Below are positions 9,280-18,792 of a stretch of DNA of 64,000 nt, piece by piece. Positions within the stretch are counted from its first letter, which is position 1. Each line of letters starts with the position of its first letter. Source of the stretch: Luteimonas sp. FCS-9 (lineage in GTDB: Bacteria; Pseudomonadota; Gammaproteobacteria; Xanthomonadales; Xanthomonadaceae); NCBI RefSeq assembly GCF_001014645.1, contig NZ_LASZ01000003.1, positions 248,001-312,000 of the forward strand. Reading direction: 5' to 3'. The notes beneath the pieces were generated by a model. It worked only from the letters and a program-made list of their open reading frames with translations. It did not search any database and was not told where the DNA came from. Made by a program: the position numbers and the translations under genes.

Positions 9280-9306
9280 AAGGCCCCGGCATCGCCGGGG
9301 CCTTTT
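9280..9306 (+). terminator. rho-independent terminator after the OmpA-type lipoprotein gene
   Basis: GGCCCCGGC (9282-9290), loop ATC, GCCGGGGCC (9294-9302), then TTTT. Confidence 0.9.
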
Positions 9307-9333
9307 CGTTGCACGGCATGCCGCAGCGCATCT

Positions 9334-9397
9334 GTAGAGGTGCGCTCGCGCGCGACAGGTAGTCGTGAAAGCGCCTCGCGCGCAAGCGCGCTCCTAC
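9334..9397. repeat. REP-like inverted pair (GTAGGAGCGCGC type)
   Basis: GTAGAGGTGCGCTCGCGCGC at 9334 and its inverted, better-conserved partner ending GCGCGCTCCTAC at 9397. The same unit recurs at 23420, 26156-26246 and 55738-55803. Confidence 0.75.
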
Positions 9398-9454
9398 ACG
9401 CCACCAGCCTCGATCGCGGCGCCCTCACCAAGACCACATCGCACAAGCGCCCTT

Positions 9455-10085
9455 GTATCCCGTTTCCCGGCCCGCCGTCGCACCCGTGTCCAGCGCCTGT
9501 CGGGTACCGTGACCACCAAGCGGATATCGGGCCGCGACTGGGCGCGGTACCCGGCAGGGGCCCGCGCCGCGCCATCCGCGGCGACCTACACCGAGATCGT
9601 GTCGCACTGGCTTTCCATAATCCGCTTTCCGGCCCGCCGTCGCACCCGTCTCCAGCGCCTGTCGGGTACCGTGACCACCAAGCGGATATCGGGCCGCGAC
9701 TGGGCGCGGTACCCGGCAGGCGCCCACGCCGCACCATCAGCCTCGATCGCGGCACGGCATCGGGGCTGCATCGCGCAAGCTCCTCGTATTCCGCTTTCCG
9801 GGCCGCCGTCGCACCTGTGTCCAGCGCCTGTCGGGTGCCGTGACCACCAAGCGGATATCGGGCCGCGACTGGGCGCGGTACCCGGCAGGCGCCCACGACA
9901 CACCATCAGCCTCGATTGCGGCGCCCGCCCCGAGACCGCATCGCACAAGCTCCCTCGTATCCCGCTTTCCGGCCCGCCGTTGCACCTGTGTCCAGCGCCT
10001 GTCGGGTGCCGCGACCACCAAGCGGATATCGGGCCGCGACTGGGCGCGGTACCCGGCAGGCGCCCACGCCGCACCCTCTCGCATG
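9455..10085. repeat. four direct repeats of about 165 bp, each with a long internal inverted repeat
   Basis: Four copies, marked by CGGATATCGGGCCGCGACTG at 9521, 9683, 9852 and 10023 (spacing 162, 169, 171 bp). Each core of about 100 bp runs from CGCTTTCCGGCCCGCCG to CGGCAGGCGCCCACG. In each, CGCCTGTCGGGTACCG and CGGTACCCGGCAGGCG form a 16-bp imperfect inverted repeat around a 35-bp conserved centre; copies 3 and 4 change a T to G/C positions that keep G-U pairing. The 60-70 bp linkers are less conserved. No believable gene lies in 9257-10186: the open frames on both strands are created by the repeats. Confidence 0.85.
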
Positions 10086-10186
10086 CGCCCATTAGCCTCG
10101 TTCGCAGCGCCTGACACAGAGACCGCGTCGCACCACCACACGCGCAACCGCGGCCTCCTGGATCGGAGGCCGCGCTGCACGCGCCG

Positions 10187-11392
10187 CTACAGCGCCTCGA
10201 TCACACCCGCCGCGCCCATGCCCGTGCCGATGCACATCGTCACCAGCCCGTAGCGCTTCTTGCGCCGGCGCATGCCGTGCACGATCGTCGCCGTGCGGAT
10301 CGCCCCCGTAGCCCCCAGCGGATGCCCCAGCGCGATCGCCCCCCCGGGCGGGTTGACCTTGTCCGGGTCCAGCTTGCTGTCGCGGATCACCGCCAGCGCC
10401 TGCGCCGCGAACGCCTCGTTGAGCTCGATCCAGTCGATGTCGTCGAGCGTCAGCCCCGCCTGCGCCAGCGCCTTGGGAATCGCCGCGATCGGCCCGATGC
10501 CCATGACTTCGGGCCGCACGCCGGCGACCGCGAAGCTCACGAAGCGCGCCAGCGGCTTGAGTCCGTGGTCGTTCACCGCCCGCTCCGACGCGAGCAGGAT
10601 GCCCGCCGCGCCGTCGCTCATCTGCGAACTGTTGCCCGCCGTCACCGAGCCGCCGAACTGCCCGTTGCGGAACACCGGCTTGAGCTTGGCCAGCCCCTCG
10701 ATCGACGAGTCCGGACGCGGCCCCTCGTCGGTATCCACCAGTCGCTTCTTCAGCTGCACGGTGTTGCCGGCCAGATCGGGCTGGTGGGAGAGGATCTCGT
10801 ACGGGCTGATCTCGTCCTTGAACTCGCCGGCCTGGATCGCCGCGATCGCCTTCTGGTGCGAGGCCAGCGCGAACGCGTCCTGGTCCTCGCGCGAGACCTT
10901 CCATTCCTCGGCGACCTTCTCGGCGGTGATGCCCATGCCGTAGGCGATCGCGACATGGTCGTCCTCGAACACCGACGGCGACAGCGCGACCTTGTTGCCC
11001 ATCATCGGCACCATGCTCATGCTCTCGGTGCCGCCGGCGAGCATCAGGTCGGCGTTGCCCAGCCGGATCTCGTTGGCCGCCAGCGCGACGGCCTGCAGGC
11101 CCGACGAGCAGAAGCGGTTGACCGTCTGCGCGGCGACCGTGTCGGGCAGGCCGGCCAGCAGCACGCCGATGCGCGCCACGTTCATGCCTTGCTCGCCCTC
11201 GGGCATCGCGCAGCCGATGATCGCGTCGTCGATGCGGCCCGGATCGATGCCCGGCGCCTGCGCCACGACGGCCTTGAGCACGTGCGCGAGCATGTCGTCG
11301 GGGCGGGTGTTGCGGAACACGCCCTTCGGCGCCTTGCCCACCGGGGTGCGCGTGGCGGCGACGATGTAGGCGTCCTGGATCTGCTTGGTCAT
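10187..11392 (-). CDS. fadA: acetyl-CoA C-acyltransferase (thiolase)
   Basis: 401-residue thiolase, last step of beta-oxidation, cleaving 3-ketoacyl-CoA to acetyl-CoA and a shortened acyl-CoA. The acyl-accepting Cys lies in VNRFCSSGLQ near residue 92. The other signature blocks are NEAFAAQALAV, GGAIALGHPLGATGAI (catalytic His) and CIGTGMGAAGVIEAL with the second active Cys at the C-terminus. A GGAGAACGCC site precedes the ATG at 11392. It follows the dehydrogenase/hydratase gene on the same strand, separated by a 162-bp spacer containing an inverted-repeat element, so the two probably form the alpha and beta parts of one beta-oxidation system. Confidence 0.93.
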   Translation of the reverse strand: MTKQIQDAYIVAATRTPVGKAPKGVFRNTRPDDMLAHVLKAVVAQAPGIDPGRIDDAIIGCAMPEGEQGMNVARIGVLLAGLPDTVAAQTVNRFCSSGLQAVALAANEIRLGNADLMLAGGTESMSMVPMMGNKVALSPSVFEDDHVAIAYGMGITAEKVAEEWKVSREDQDAFALASHQKAIAAIQAGEFKDEISPYEILSHQPDLAGNTVQLKKRLVDTDEGPRPDSSIEGLAKLKPVFRNGQFGGSVTAGNSSQMSDGAAGILLASERAVNDHGLKPLARFVSFAVAGVRPEVMGIGPIAAIPKALAQAGLTLDDIDWIELNEAFAAQALAVIRDSKLDPDKVNPPGGAIALGHPLGATGAIRTATIVHGMRRRKKRYGLVTMCIGTGMGAAGVIEAL

Positions 11393-11407
11393 GGCGTTCT
11401 CCGAACG

Positions 11408-11547
11408 CCGGGATTGGGGATTCGGGAACCGGGATTCGATGAAGCGCATCCCGATGCCCGAACGTGGCCCCGCCTCCGGCGGAATGTTGAGTTGGAGGGA
11501 TCCGGAATTCGCTTCTTCGAATCCCGAATCCCCAATTCCGAATCCCG
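11408..11547. mobile_element. MITE-like element with GGGATTCGGG terminal inverted repeats
   Basis: Ends of about 30 bp (11408-11438 and 11518-11547) are imperfect inverted copies built from CGGGATTGGGGATTCGGG; they flank about 80 bp of unrelated sequence. Two further pairs with the same ends lie at 27190-27288 and 28796-28980. No coding sequence inside, so a non-autonomous element or a repeat expansion. Confidence 0.6.
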
Positions 11548-11554
11548 CGGAACG

Positions 11555-13927
11555 CTAGTTCCTCAGCGGCTTGCCCGTCTTGAGCATGTGCGCGATGCGG
11601 GCCTGGGTCTTCTCCTGCTGCGCCAGCTCGACGAAGTGCTGGCGCTCGAGGCGGATCAGCCAGTCCTCGTCGACGAGCGCGTTACGGTCGACATTGCCGC
11701 CGCACAGCACGGTCGCGATCCGCTCGGCGATCTCGTAGTCGTACGGGCTCACGAAACGGCCCTCGAGCATGTTGACCAGCAGCATCTTGAACGTCGCGAT
11801 GCCGACGTCGCCGGCGACGCGGATCGCGCGCGCGGGCAGGGGCGGGCGATAGCCCGACTCGGCCAGCGCAGCCGCCTGCTGGCGGGCGACGTGCAGCAGC
11901 TCGTAGGCGTTGAACGTCACCACGTCGTCGGCGCGCAGCAACCCCAGCTCCTTCGCATGGACCGCCGACGTCGAGACCTTGGCCATCGCGACGGTCTCGA
12001 AGGTCTTCTTGAGCTCGGCGAAGACGTCGCCGCCCGGACCGGCTGCGTTCGATGCGCGCACCGCCAGCTCCTTCAGGCCGCCACCGGCCGGCAGCAGGCC
12101 GACCCCGGCCTCGACCAGGCCGATGTAGCTCTCCAGGTGGGCGACCGTGCGCGCGCTGTGCATCTGGAACTCGCAGCCGCCGCCCAGCGCCAGCCCGCGC
12201 ACCGCCGCGACCACCGGCACCAGCGAATACTTGATGCGCTGGCTGGTCGCCTGGAAGTTGGCAACCATCGCCTCGAATGCGTCGACCTTGCCGGCCTGCA
12301 GCAGGCCCAGCGCGCCAGCGAGGTCGGCGCCGGCCGAGAACGGCTCCTTCGGCTGCCAGATCACGACGCCCTTGAAGTTCTTCTCGGCGATGCCGATCGC
12401 CTCCTGGATGCCGTCGAGCACCTGGTCGGAGACGGTGTGCATCTTGGTCTTGAAGCTGATCACGCCGATGTCGTCGCCATCGGTCCACAGCCGGATGCCG
12501 TCGTTCTCGAACCGGGTCTCGCCCGGGTCGAAACGTTCGCCGAGCAGCGGGTCGGGGAAGCGCTGGCGGCGGTAGACCGGCAGCGACGAACGCGGCAGCT
12601 TCGCGTTCTGCGCCGGGCTGTAGCTGCCTTCGGCGGCGTGCACGCTCTCGCGGCCGTCGAACACCCAGTCGGGCAGCGGTGCACTGCTCATGGTCTTGCC
12701 AGCGACGATGTCCTCGGCGATCCAGTCGGCGACCTGCTTCCAGCCCGCGGCCTGCCACAGCTCGAACGGCCCCTGCTGCCAGCCGTAGCCCCAGCGGATC
12801 GCCAGGTCGACGTCGCGCGCGGTCTGCGCGATGTCCTCCAGGTGTACCGCGCTGTAGTGGAACAGGTCGCGCAGGATCGCCCAGACGAACCGGGCTTGCG
12901 GGTGCTCGCTGCCACGCAGCCTGGCCATGCGCTCGGCCGGGTCGCGGGTCTTGAGGATCTCGACGACCTCGTCGGCGGCCTTGCGGTCGGCCGGCCGGTA
13001 CTCCTGCGTCTCCAGATCGAATACGGTGATGTCCTTGCCGGCCTTGCGGAAGATGCCGGCGCCGGCCTTCTGCCCGAGCGCGCCCTTGTCGATCAGCGCC
13101 GCCAGCCACTTGGGCGCGGCGAAGTAGTCGTGCCACGGATCGTCGGGCAGGGTGTCGGCCATCGTCTTGATGACGTGCGCCATCGTGTCGAGCCCGACCA
13201 CGTCCGAGGTCCGGTAGGTCGCCGACTTCGGCCGGCCGAGCAGGGGGCCGGTCAAGGCGTCGACCTCGTCGAAGCCCAGCCCCGACGCCTGGGTGTGGTG
13301 GATCGTCGACAGGATCGAGAACACGCCGATCCGGTTGCCGATGAAGTTCGGCGTGTCCTTCGCGTAGACCACGCCCTTGCCGAGCTGCGTCGTCAGGAAG
13401 GCCTCGAGCCCTTCGAGGACGGCCTTGTCGGTGGTCCTGGCTGGGATCAGTTCGGCCAGGTGCATGTAGCGCGGCGGGTTGAAGAAGTGCACGCCGCAGA
13501 AGCGATGGCGAAGTTCTTCTGGAAGAACCTCGGCCAACTTGTTGATTCCAAGGCCTGACGTGTTGCTTGCGAGTACGGCATGGGACGGCACGTGCGGGGC
13601 GATCCTGCGGTACAGGTCCTGCTTCCAGTCCATCCGCTCGGCGATCGCCTCGACGATCAGGTCGCAGTCCTCGAGCTGGGCCAGGCCGGTCTCGTAGTTG
13701 GCCGGGACGATCGCCTCGGCCAGCCCGCGCGCGGCCAGCGGCGCCGGGCTGAGCTTGCCCAGGTTCGCCAGCGCCTTGCGCACGGTGCCGTCGGGGTCGC
13801 CGTCCTTGGCCGGCAGGTCGAACAGCACGGTGTCGATGCCGGCATTCGTCAGGTGCGCAGCGATCTGCGCGCCCATGACGCCGGCGCCCAGGACCGCGGC
13901 ACGACGTACAAGCAGTTTCTCTGACAT
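11555..13927 (-). CDS. 3-hydroxyacyl-CoA dehydrogenase/enoyl-CoA hydratase
   Basis: 790-residue bifunctional beta-oxidation enzyme. The N-terminal NAD-binding motif is VLGAGVMGAQIAAHL, then the dehydrogenase catalytic stretch (FCGVHFFNPPRYMHLAELI, NFIGNRIG) and two 3HCDH C-terminal repeats to about residue 430. An enoyl-CoA hydratase/isomerase domain follows from about 490, with the oxyanion-hole regions PFSAGADLAGAL and VRGLALGGGCEFQMH. This dehydrogenase-first order is the reverse of E. coli FadB. Start 13927 is preferred because AAGGG lies 9 bp upstream; an ATG three codons earlier is too close to it. It lies 51 bp downstream of the TetR gene and upstream of fadA, giving a three-gene operon. 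Confidence 0.9.
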   Translation of the reverse strand: MSEKLLVRRAAVLGAGVMGAQIAAHLTNAGIDTVLFDLPAKDGDPDGTVRKALANLGKLSPAPLAARGLAEAIVPANYETGLAQLEDCDLIVEAIAERMDWKQDLYRRIAPHVPSHAVLASNTSGLGINKLAEVLPEELRHRFCGVHFFNPPRYMHLAELIPARTTDKAVLEGLEAFLTTQLGKGVVYAKDTPNFIGNRIGVFSILSTIHHTQASGLGFDEVDALTGPLLGRPKSATYRTSDVVGLDTMAHVIKTMADTLPDDPWHDYFAAPKWLAALIDKGALGQKAGAGIFRKAGKDITVFDLETQEYRPADRKAADEVVEILKTRDPAERMARLRGSEHPQARFVWAILRDLFHYSAVHLEDIAQTARDVDLAIRWGYGWQQGPFELWQAAGWKQVADWIAEDIVAGKTMSSAPLPDWVFDGRESVHAAEGSYSPAQNAKLPRSSLPVYRRQRFPDPLLGERFDPGETRFENDGIRLWTDGDDIGVISFKTKMHTVSDQVLDGIQEAIGIAEKNFKGVVIWQPKEPFSAGADLAGALGLLQAGKVDAFEAMVANFQATSQRIKYSLVPVVAAVRGLALGGGCEFQMHSARTVAHLESYIGLVEAGVGLLPAGGGLKELAVRASNAAGPGGDVFAELKKTFETVAMAKVSTSAVHAKELGLLRADDVVTFNAYELLHVARQQAAALAESGYRPPLPARAIRVAGDVGIATFKMLLVNMLEGRFVSPYDYEIAERIATVLCGGNVDRNALVDEDWLIRLERQHFVELAQQEKTQARIAHMLKTGKPLRN

Positions 13928-13978
13928 GTGTTCCATCCCTTTGTTTTTGCAGGAACCCGGACGCAGCCCGGGCATGGA

Positions 13979-14599
13979 TTAGGCGCGGAAGCCTGCGGCG
14001 GAGAACCGGATCAGCTCGGCGGCGATCCGGGTACGGTGTTCGGTCTCGGTGGTGCCGGGCGGGCGCTTGATCAGACCGAAGTCGGCCATCGCGTAGGTCA
14101 GGGCCCCGGCCAGGAAATCCAGGCGGCCGTAGAGCTCCGCCTTGCCGAGGTCGGGCAGGCAGGCGGCGAGCGCGGCGGCGAACTCCCGCGGCACGTGGCC
14201 GTACTGCTCGGACAGGAACTTGCGCAGCGCATCGTTCTTCTCGACGTAGGCGCGTGCGATGACGCGGACGAAGCCGCCGCCGCCGTTGCGCCCGATCGCC
14301 ATGTCCAGCGCCGGGTCGACGAACGCGGCGATGATCGGCTCGATCTGCCCGGGCTGCTCGGCCAGCGCCCGGCGCAATTGGGCCAGGCGCTGCGCGCTCA
14401 TCTGGTCCATGCGCCGGCGGAACACCTCGTTGACGAGGTTCTCCTTGCTGCCGAAGTGGTAGTTGACCGCGGCGATGTTGACGTCGGCGCGGCTGGTGAC
14501 CTGCCGCAGCGACGTGCCGGTGAACCCGTAGGCGGCGAACAGCTCCTCGGCTGCGCCGAGGATCTTGTCCTTCGTGGAAAACTGCCGCGTTCCCGCCAT
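13979..14599 (-). CDS. TetR family regulator, PsrA-like (probable fatty acid-responsive repressor of the operon)
   Basis: 206 residues. The N-terminal helix-turn-helix (TSLRQVTSRADVNIAAVNYHFGSKENLV) is close to that of Pseudomonas PsrA, and residues 70-206 form the ligand-binding helical part. The gene heads the operon TetR, hydroxyacyl-CoA dehydrogenase, thiolase. Immediately upstream is the palindrome ATCAAAC-GCTT-GTTTGAT, which fits the PsrA site CAAAC(N2-4)GTTTG. Autorepression with relief by long-chain acyl ligands is therefore likely. The ligand is inferred from family and context only. GGGAGGAACG precedes the ATG. Confidence 0.85.
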   Translation of the reverse strand: MAGTRQFSTKDKILGAAEELFAAYGFTGTSLRQVTSRADVNIAAVNYHFGSKENLVNEVFRRRMDQMSAQRLAQLRRALAEQPGQIEPIIAAFVDPALDMAIGRNGGGGFVRVIARAYVEKNDALRKFLSEQYGHVPREFAAALAACLPDLGKAELYGRLDFLAGALTYAMADFGLIKRPPGTTETEHRTRIAAELIRFSAAGFRA

Positions 14600-14617
14600 C
14601 CGTTCCTCCCGAGGTGA

Positions 14618-14635
14618 ATCAAACGCTTGTTTGAT
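14618..14635. promoter_or_regulatory. PsrA-type operator upstream of the beta-oxidation operon
   Basis: ATCAAAC, spacer GCTT, GTTTGAT: a perfect 7+4+7 inverted repeat 19 bp ahead of the TetR start. It matches the published Pseudomonas PsrA consensus CAAAC(N2-4)GTTTG. Confidence 0.75.
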
Positions 14636-14707
14636 GCTAGAGGGCGCGGGGCTGACGCGTCAATGACCGCGGCGCATCCCACGATGCGGAAGTCGTCCGC
14701 GATGCGG

Positions 14708-14757
14708 TAGAATCGCGGCAGCCGTATCGGCTCAACCCGCGCCCTGACGCGGGTTTT
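14708..14757 (+). ncRNA. short two-hairpin leader or attenuator upstream of ndk
   Basis: A TAGAAT hexamer (14708-14713) could be a -10 box. Just after it come a small hairpin AGCCG-TAT-CGGCT (14720-14732) and a terminator-like hairpin ACCCGCG-loop-CGCGGGT (14735-14754) followed by T residues. No plus-strand gene lies upstream that needs terminating, so this would end a transcript of about 40 nt or attenuate ndk. No good -35 box was found. Confidence 0.4.
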
Positions 14758-14817
14758 TCCATGTTAACTTCGACCGTTCCGCTGGGGCGGTCGTCCCTTT
14801 GTCCGGAGAATTCGCAG

Positions 14818-15243
14818 ATGGCGCTCGAGCGCACCCTGTCCATCGTCAAGCCCGATGCCGTTGCCAAGAACGTCATCGGCGAGATCTACACCCGTTTCGA
14901 GAAGGCGGGCCTGAAGATCGTGGCCGCCAAGTACAAGCAGCTCACCCGCGAAGAGGCCGAGGGCTTCTACGCCGTGCACAAGGAGCGTCCGTTCTTCGGC
15001 GCGCTGGTCGAGTTCATGACCTCCGGCCCGGTGATGATCCAGGCCCTGGAAGGCGAGAACGCCGTGGCCCTGCACCGCGAGCTGCTGGGCGCGACCAACC
15101 CGAAGGACGCCGCGCCGGGCACGATCCGCGCCGACTTCGCCGACTCGATCGACGCCAACGCCGCCCACGGCTCGGACTCGGTCGAGAACGCGCAGACCGA
15201 GATCGCGTACTTCTTCAAGAACGACGAAGTCGTCTCGCGCTGA
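14818..15243 (+). CDS. ndk: nucleoside diphosphate kinase
   Basis: 141 residues. Transfers the gamma-phosphate from ATP to other nucleoside diphosphates through a phospho-histidine. It begins [14 protein letters not shown], and the active-site motif NAAHGSDS carries His117. Full family length. CCGGAGAA precedes the ATG. It heads the run ndk, rlmN, pilW, RodZ-like gene, yfgM, bamB, der, an order partly shared with E. coli. Confidence 0.96.
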   Translation: MALERTLSIVKPDAVAKNVIGEIYTRFEKAGLKIVAAKYKQLTREEAEGFYAVHKERPFFGALVEFMTSGPVMIQALEGENAVALHRELLGATNPKDAAPGTIRADFADSIDANAAHGSDSVENAQTEIAYFFKNDEVVSR

Positions 15244-15254
15244 GTGATGCCATC

Positions 15255-16413
<1,159 letters not shown>

Positions 16414-16427
<14 letters not shown>

Positions 16428-17229
16428 GGCCGTCCTGCTGCCGCTGCTGCTCGGCCTGGCGCTCGCCGGCTGTTCGCGCCTCGACTTCGTCAAACCCAGC
16501 GCCAAGAGCGATTTCCGCCCCGAGCGCCCGACCTACCAGACGCGCGGCACCGCCGAGTCGCGCCGCGCCGACGCCGCGCGCGACCAGCTCGCGCTGGCGA
16601 TGCGCGCGTTCCAGCTGGGCGACGAGAAGACCGCCGAGCGTGATGCCCGTGCGGCGCTGCGCAACGCCGAGACCGCCGCCGATGCGAACACGCTGCTGGC
16701 GCTGCTGAGCGAGCGCCAGGGCCGGCACGCGCAGGCCGGGGGCTTCTACCGCGCCGCGGTCGAGCGCGCGCCCGGTCGCGGCGCCACCCTCAACAACTAT
16801 GGCGCCTGGCTGTGCCGCAGCGGGCGCGCCGCCGAATCGCTGCCGCATTTCGACGCCGCGCTGCAGGACCCGGCCTACGGCGACCGCGCCGGCGCGCTGG
16901 CCAACGCCGGCGCCTGCGCGCTGGATGCGGGCGACCTGGCGCGGGTCGAACCGGACCTGCGCGCCGCGCTCGAGCTCGAACCCGAGAGTGCCGTGGCGCT
17001 CGACGCCATGGCCCGCTACCTCGCGGGCCGGGAGCGCTGGTTCGATGCGCGCGCATTTTCGCAACGACGGCTTGCCGTGGCCCCCGCAACTGCGGCAGCA
17101 TTGCAACTGGCGGCCCGCATCGAACAGGGGCTCGGCGACGGTGCCGCCGCCGAACGTCTTCTGCAGCGCCTGGAAATCGAATTTCCGGACGCGCCGCGAC
17201 TCCAGCCAAGGGAAACCAGTCCGCCATGA
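16414..17229 (+). CDS. pilW: type IV pilus biogenesis/stability lipoprotein PilW (PilF)
   Basis: 271 residues, outer-membrane pilotin that helps assemble the PilQ secretin. Lipoprotein signal [20 protein letters not shown], then TPR repeats from about 45 to 260 (for example [27 protein letters not shown] and [24 protein letters not shown]). Start ATG 16414 is preferred over GTG 16399 because it gives a compact lipoprotein signal; either way it overlaps the end of rlmN. The stop overlaps the next gene in an ATGA junction. The ndk-rlmN-pilW context is typical. Confidence 0.9.
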
Positions 17230-18053
17230 GTTCTTCGCACCAGGCCATGCCAGAGACCACGTCTGGGGTCGGGGAGCGCCTGCGCGTCGCGCGCGAGCAG
17301 GCCGGGCTGGGCGTCGCCGACGTCGCCTCGCGGCTGCGGATGCGGGTGCGCGTGGTCGAGGCACTCGAGGCCGAGGACTGGGGGCGCCTGGGCGCGCAGG
17401 TGTTCGTGCGCGGCCAGCTGCGCAGCTACCTGCGCCTGCTCGGCCTGCCGGACGCGCTGGCCGACAGCGTGCCCGAGGCGACTGAGGTGCGGCCGCCGGA
17501 ACTGACCCCGCGCACCTTCACCCCGCCAATGCAGCGGCTGCTCGACAAGGCGATGGGGCGGGCGGTCTACGTCGTCATCACCGCGCTGATCGTCGTCCCG
17601 GTGTGGGTCGCGACGCGCCAGCACGTCGATGGCGCGAGCGAGATCACCGCCTCGCTCGGCGTGGCCGGCGACGAGGACGCCCCGGCCCAGCCGGCCGGGC
17701 CCCGGCCCGTGACCGCATCGCTGGGCGCGCTGCCCAAGCGGCCCGCGGTGGTCGCGCCGCCCGCCGAGGCCGCGCCCCGCGAGCAGGCCGGGCGGCTGAC
17801 GCTGCGCTTCAACGGCCCGAGCTGGGTCGAGGTGGTCGGCCACGATGGCCAGCGGATCGAATCGGCGGAGATCCCGGGCGGGGAGCAGCGCGAGTTCGCG
17901 ACCGCGGACGTGCGCCGCGTCGTGCTCGGCAACGCCGGTGCGGTGGAGGTGCTGCGCGACGGCGTCGTTCAGGATCTGTCCGAGTTCCGCCGGTCGAACG
18001 TCGCGCGCTTTGAGGTATCCTCCGAACGCGGTTTCGCGCCCGCCGCCGAATAG
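17226..18053 (+). CDS. RodZ-like membrane protein (helix-turn-helix, one TM segment, DUF4115)
   Basis: 275 residues. Cytoplasmic HTH_25 domain at about 14-80 (VGERLRVAREQAGLGVADVASRLRMRV), one transmembrane helix at about 113-130 (AVYVVITALIVVPVWVA), a Pro/Ala-rich linker, and a periplasmic DUF4115 domain at about 190-265 (WVEVVGHDGQRI). This is the RodZ layout; RodZ links MreB to the cell-wall elongation machinery. In E. coli rodZ also sits between rlmN and ispG. Here ispG and hisS do not follow; the next gene is yfgM. Orthology to RodZ is likely but unproven. Confidence 0.8.
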   Translation: MSSSHQAMPETTSGVGERLRVAREQAGLGVADVASRLRMRVRVVEALEAEDWGRLGAQVFVRGQLRSYLRLLGLPDALADSVPEATEVRPPELTPRTFTPPMQRLLDKAMGRAVYVVITALIVVPVWVATRQHVDGASEITASLGVAGDEDAPAQPAGPRPVTASLGALPKRPAVVAPPAEAAPREQAGRLTLRFNGPSWVEVVGHDGQRIESAEIPGGEQREFATADVRRVVLGNAGAVEVLRDGVVQDLSEFRRSNVARFEVSSERGFAPAAE

Positions 18054-18159
18054 GCGGCCCGCGCCCGCATCCCGGTCCGGCCGGGCGCCCCGTGCGCCGT
18101 TGCCGGCCGTCGTTTTCCATTCGCAATGACCCGTCGCCATCGGCGGGCGCAGAGAACAT

Positions 18160-18792
18160 ATGGCACTTGACGAGCTGCTGGACGAGCGCGAACAGGGGGA
18201 GCGGGTCAAGGCCTGGCTTCGCGACAACAGTCTGGGACTGATCGGCGGCGTCATCGTCGGTGTGGTCCTGATCGGCGGCTGGCAGTACTGGAAGCAGCGG
18301 ACCCACGGCCAGGCCGTGGCCCAGCACGAGGCCTACCAGGGCGCACTGCTCGACATCCGGTCGGGCACGCTCGACAAGGCCGGCGAACGCATCGCCGCGC
18401 TGCCCGATTCCACCTACGGCGAACTGGCCGCATTGCAGCTGGCCAAGGCCCAGCTCGATGCCGGCGACCGCGATGCGGCGATCGCCACGCTGCAGGGCGT
18501 CGAAGGCGCCGAGCCCGGCGTGGCCGCGGTCGTGCGCCAGCGCCTGGCGCGGCTGCTGACCGACGCCGGCCGCGGCGAGGAAGCGGTCGCGCTGCTCGCC
18601 GGTGCCGAAGACGCCGTGTCGCTGGAGGCCCGCGGCGACGCGCATTTCGCGCTCGACCGCGCCGACCAGGCCCGCGCCGACTACGCCGCCGCGCTGCGCG
18701 GCCTCGACAGCGCAGCGCCGCAGCGCGGGCTGCTCGAACTCAAGCTTTCCCAAGTCGGCGGTGCGCCCGACGAACCCGAGGTTGAATCCTGA
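18160..18792 (+). CDS. YfgM family tetratricopeptide membrane protein
   Basis: 210 residues. Short cytoplasmic N-terminus, one transmembrane helix at about 24-42 (SLGLIGGVIVGVVLIGGWQYW) and a periplasmic TPR_21-type domain. YfgM associates with the SecYEG translocon and the chaperone PpiD. It overlaps bamB by 1 bp at the stop/start, as expected for the conserved yfgM-bamB-der order. Confidence 0.9.
   Translation: MALDELLDEREQGERVKAWLRDNSLGLIGGVIVGVVLIGGWQYWKQRTHGQAVAQHEAYQGALLDIRSGTLDKAGERIAALPDSTYGELAALQLAKAQLDAGDRDAAIATLQGVEGAEPGVAAVVRQRLARLLTDAGRGEEAVALLAGAEDAVSLEARGDAHFALDRADQARADYAAALRGLDSAAPQRGLLELKLSQVGGAPDEPEVES

Noticed and set aside
9455..10085. CRISPR array
   Set aside because: Repeat units are about 100 bp with internal inverted repeats, there are only four, spacers are partly similar, and no cas gene is near.
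10277..13558. 1093-codon plus-strand open frame
   Set aside because: Antisense to fadA and the dehydrogenase/hydratase gene, Arg/His/Asp-rich, crosses two genes and a repeat, and has no domain.
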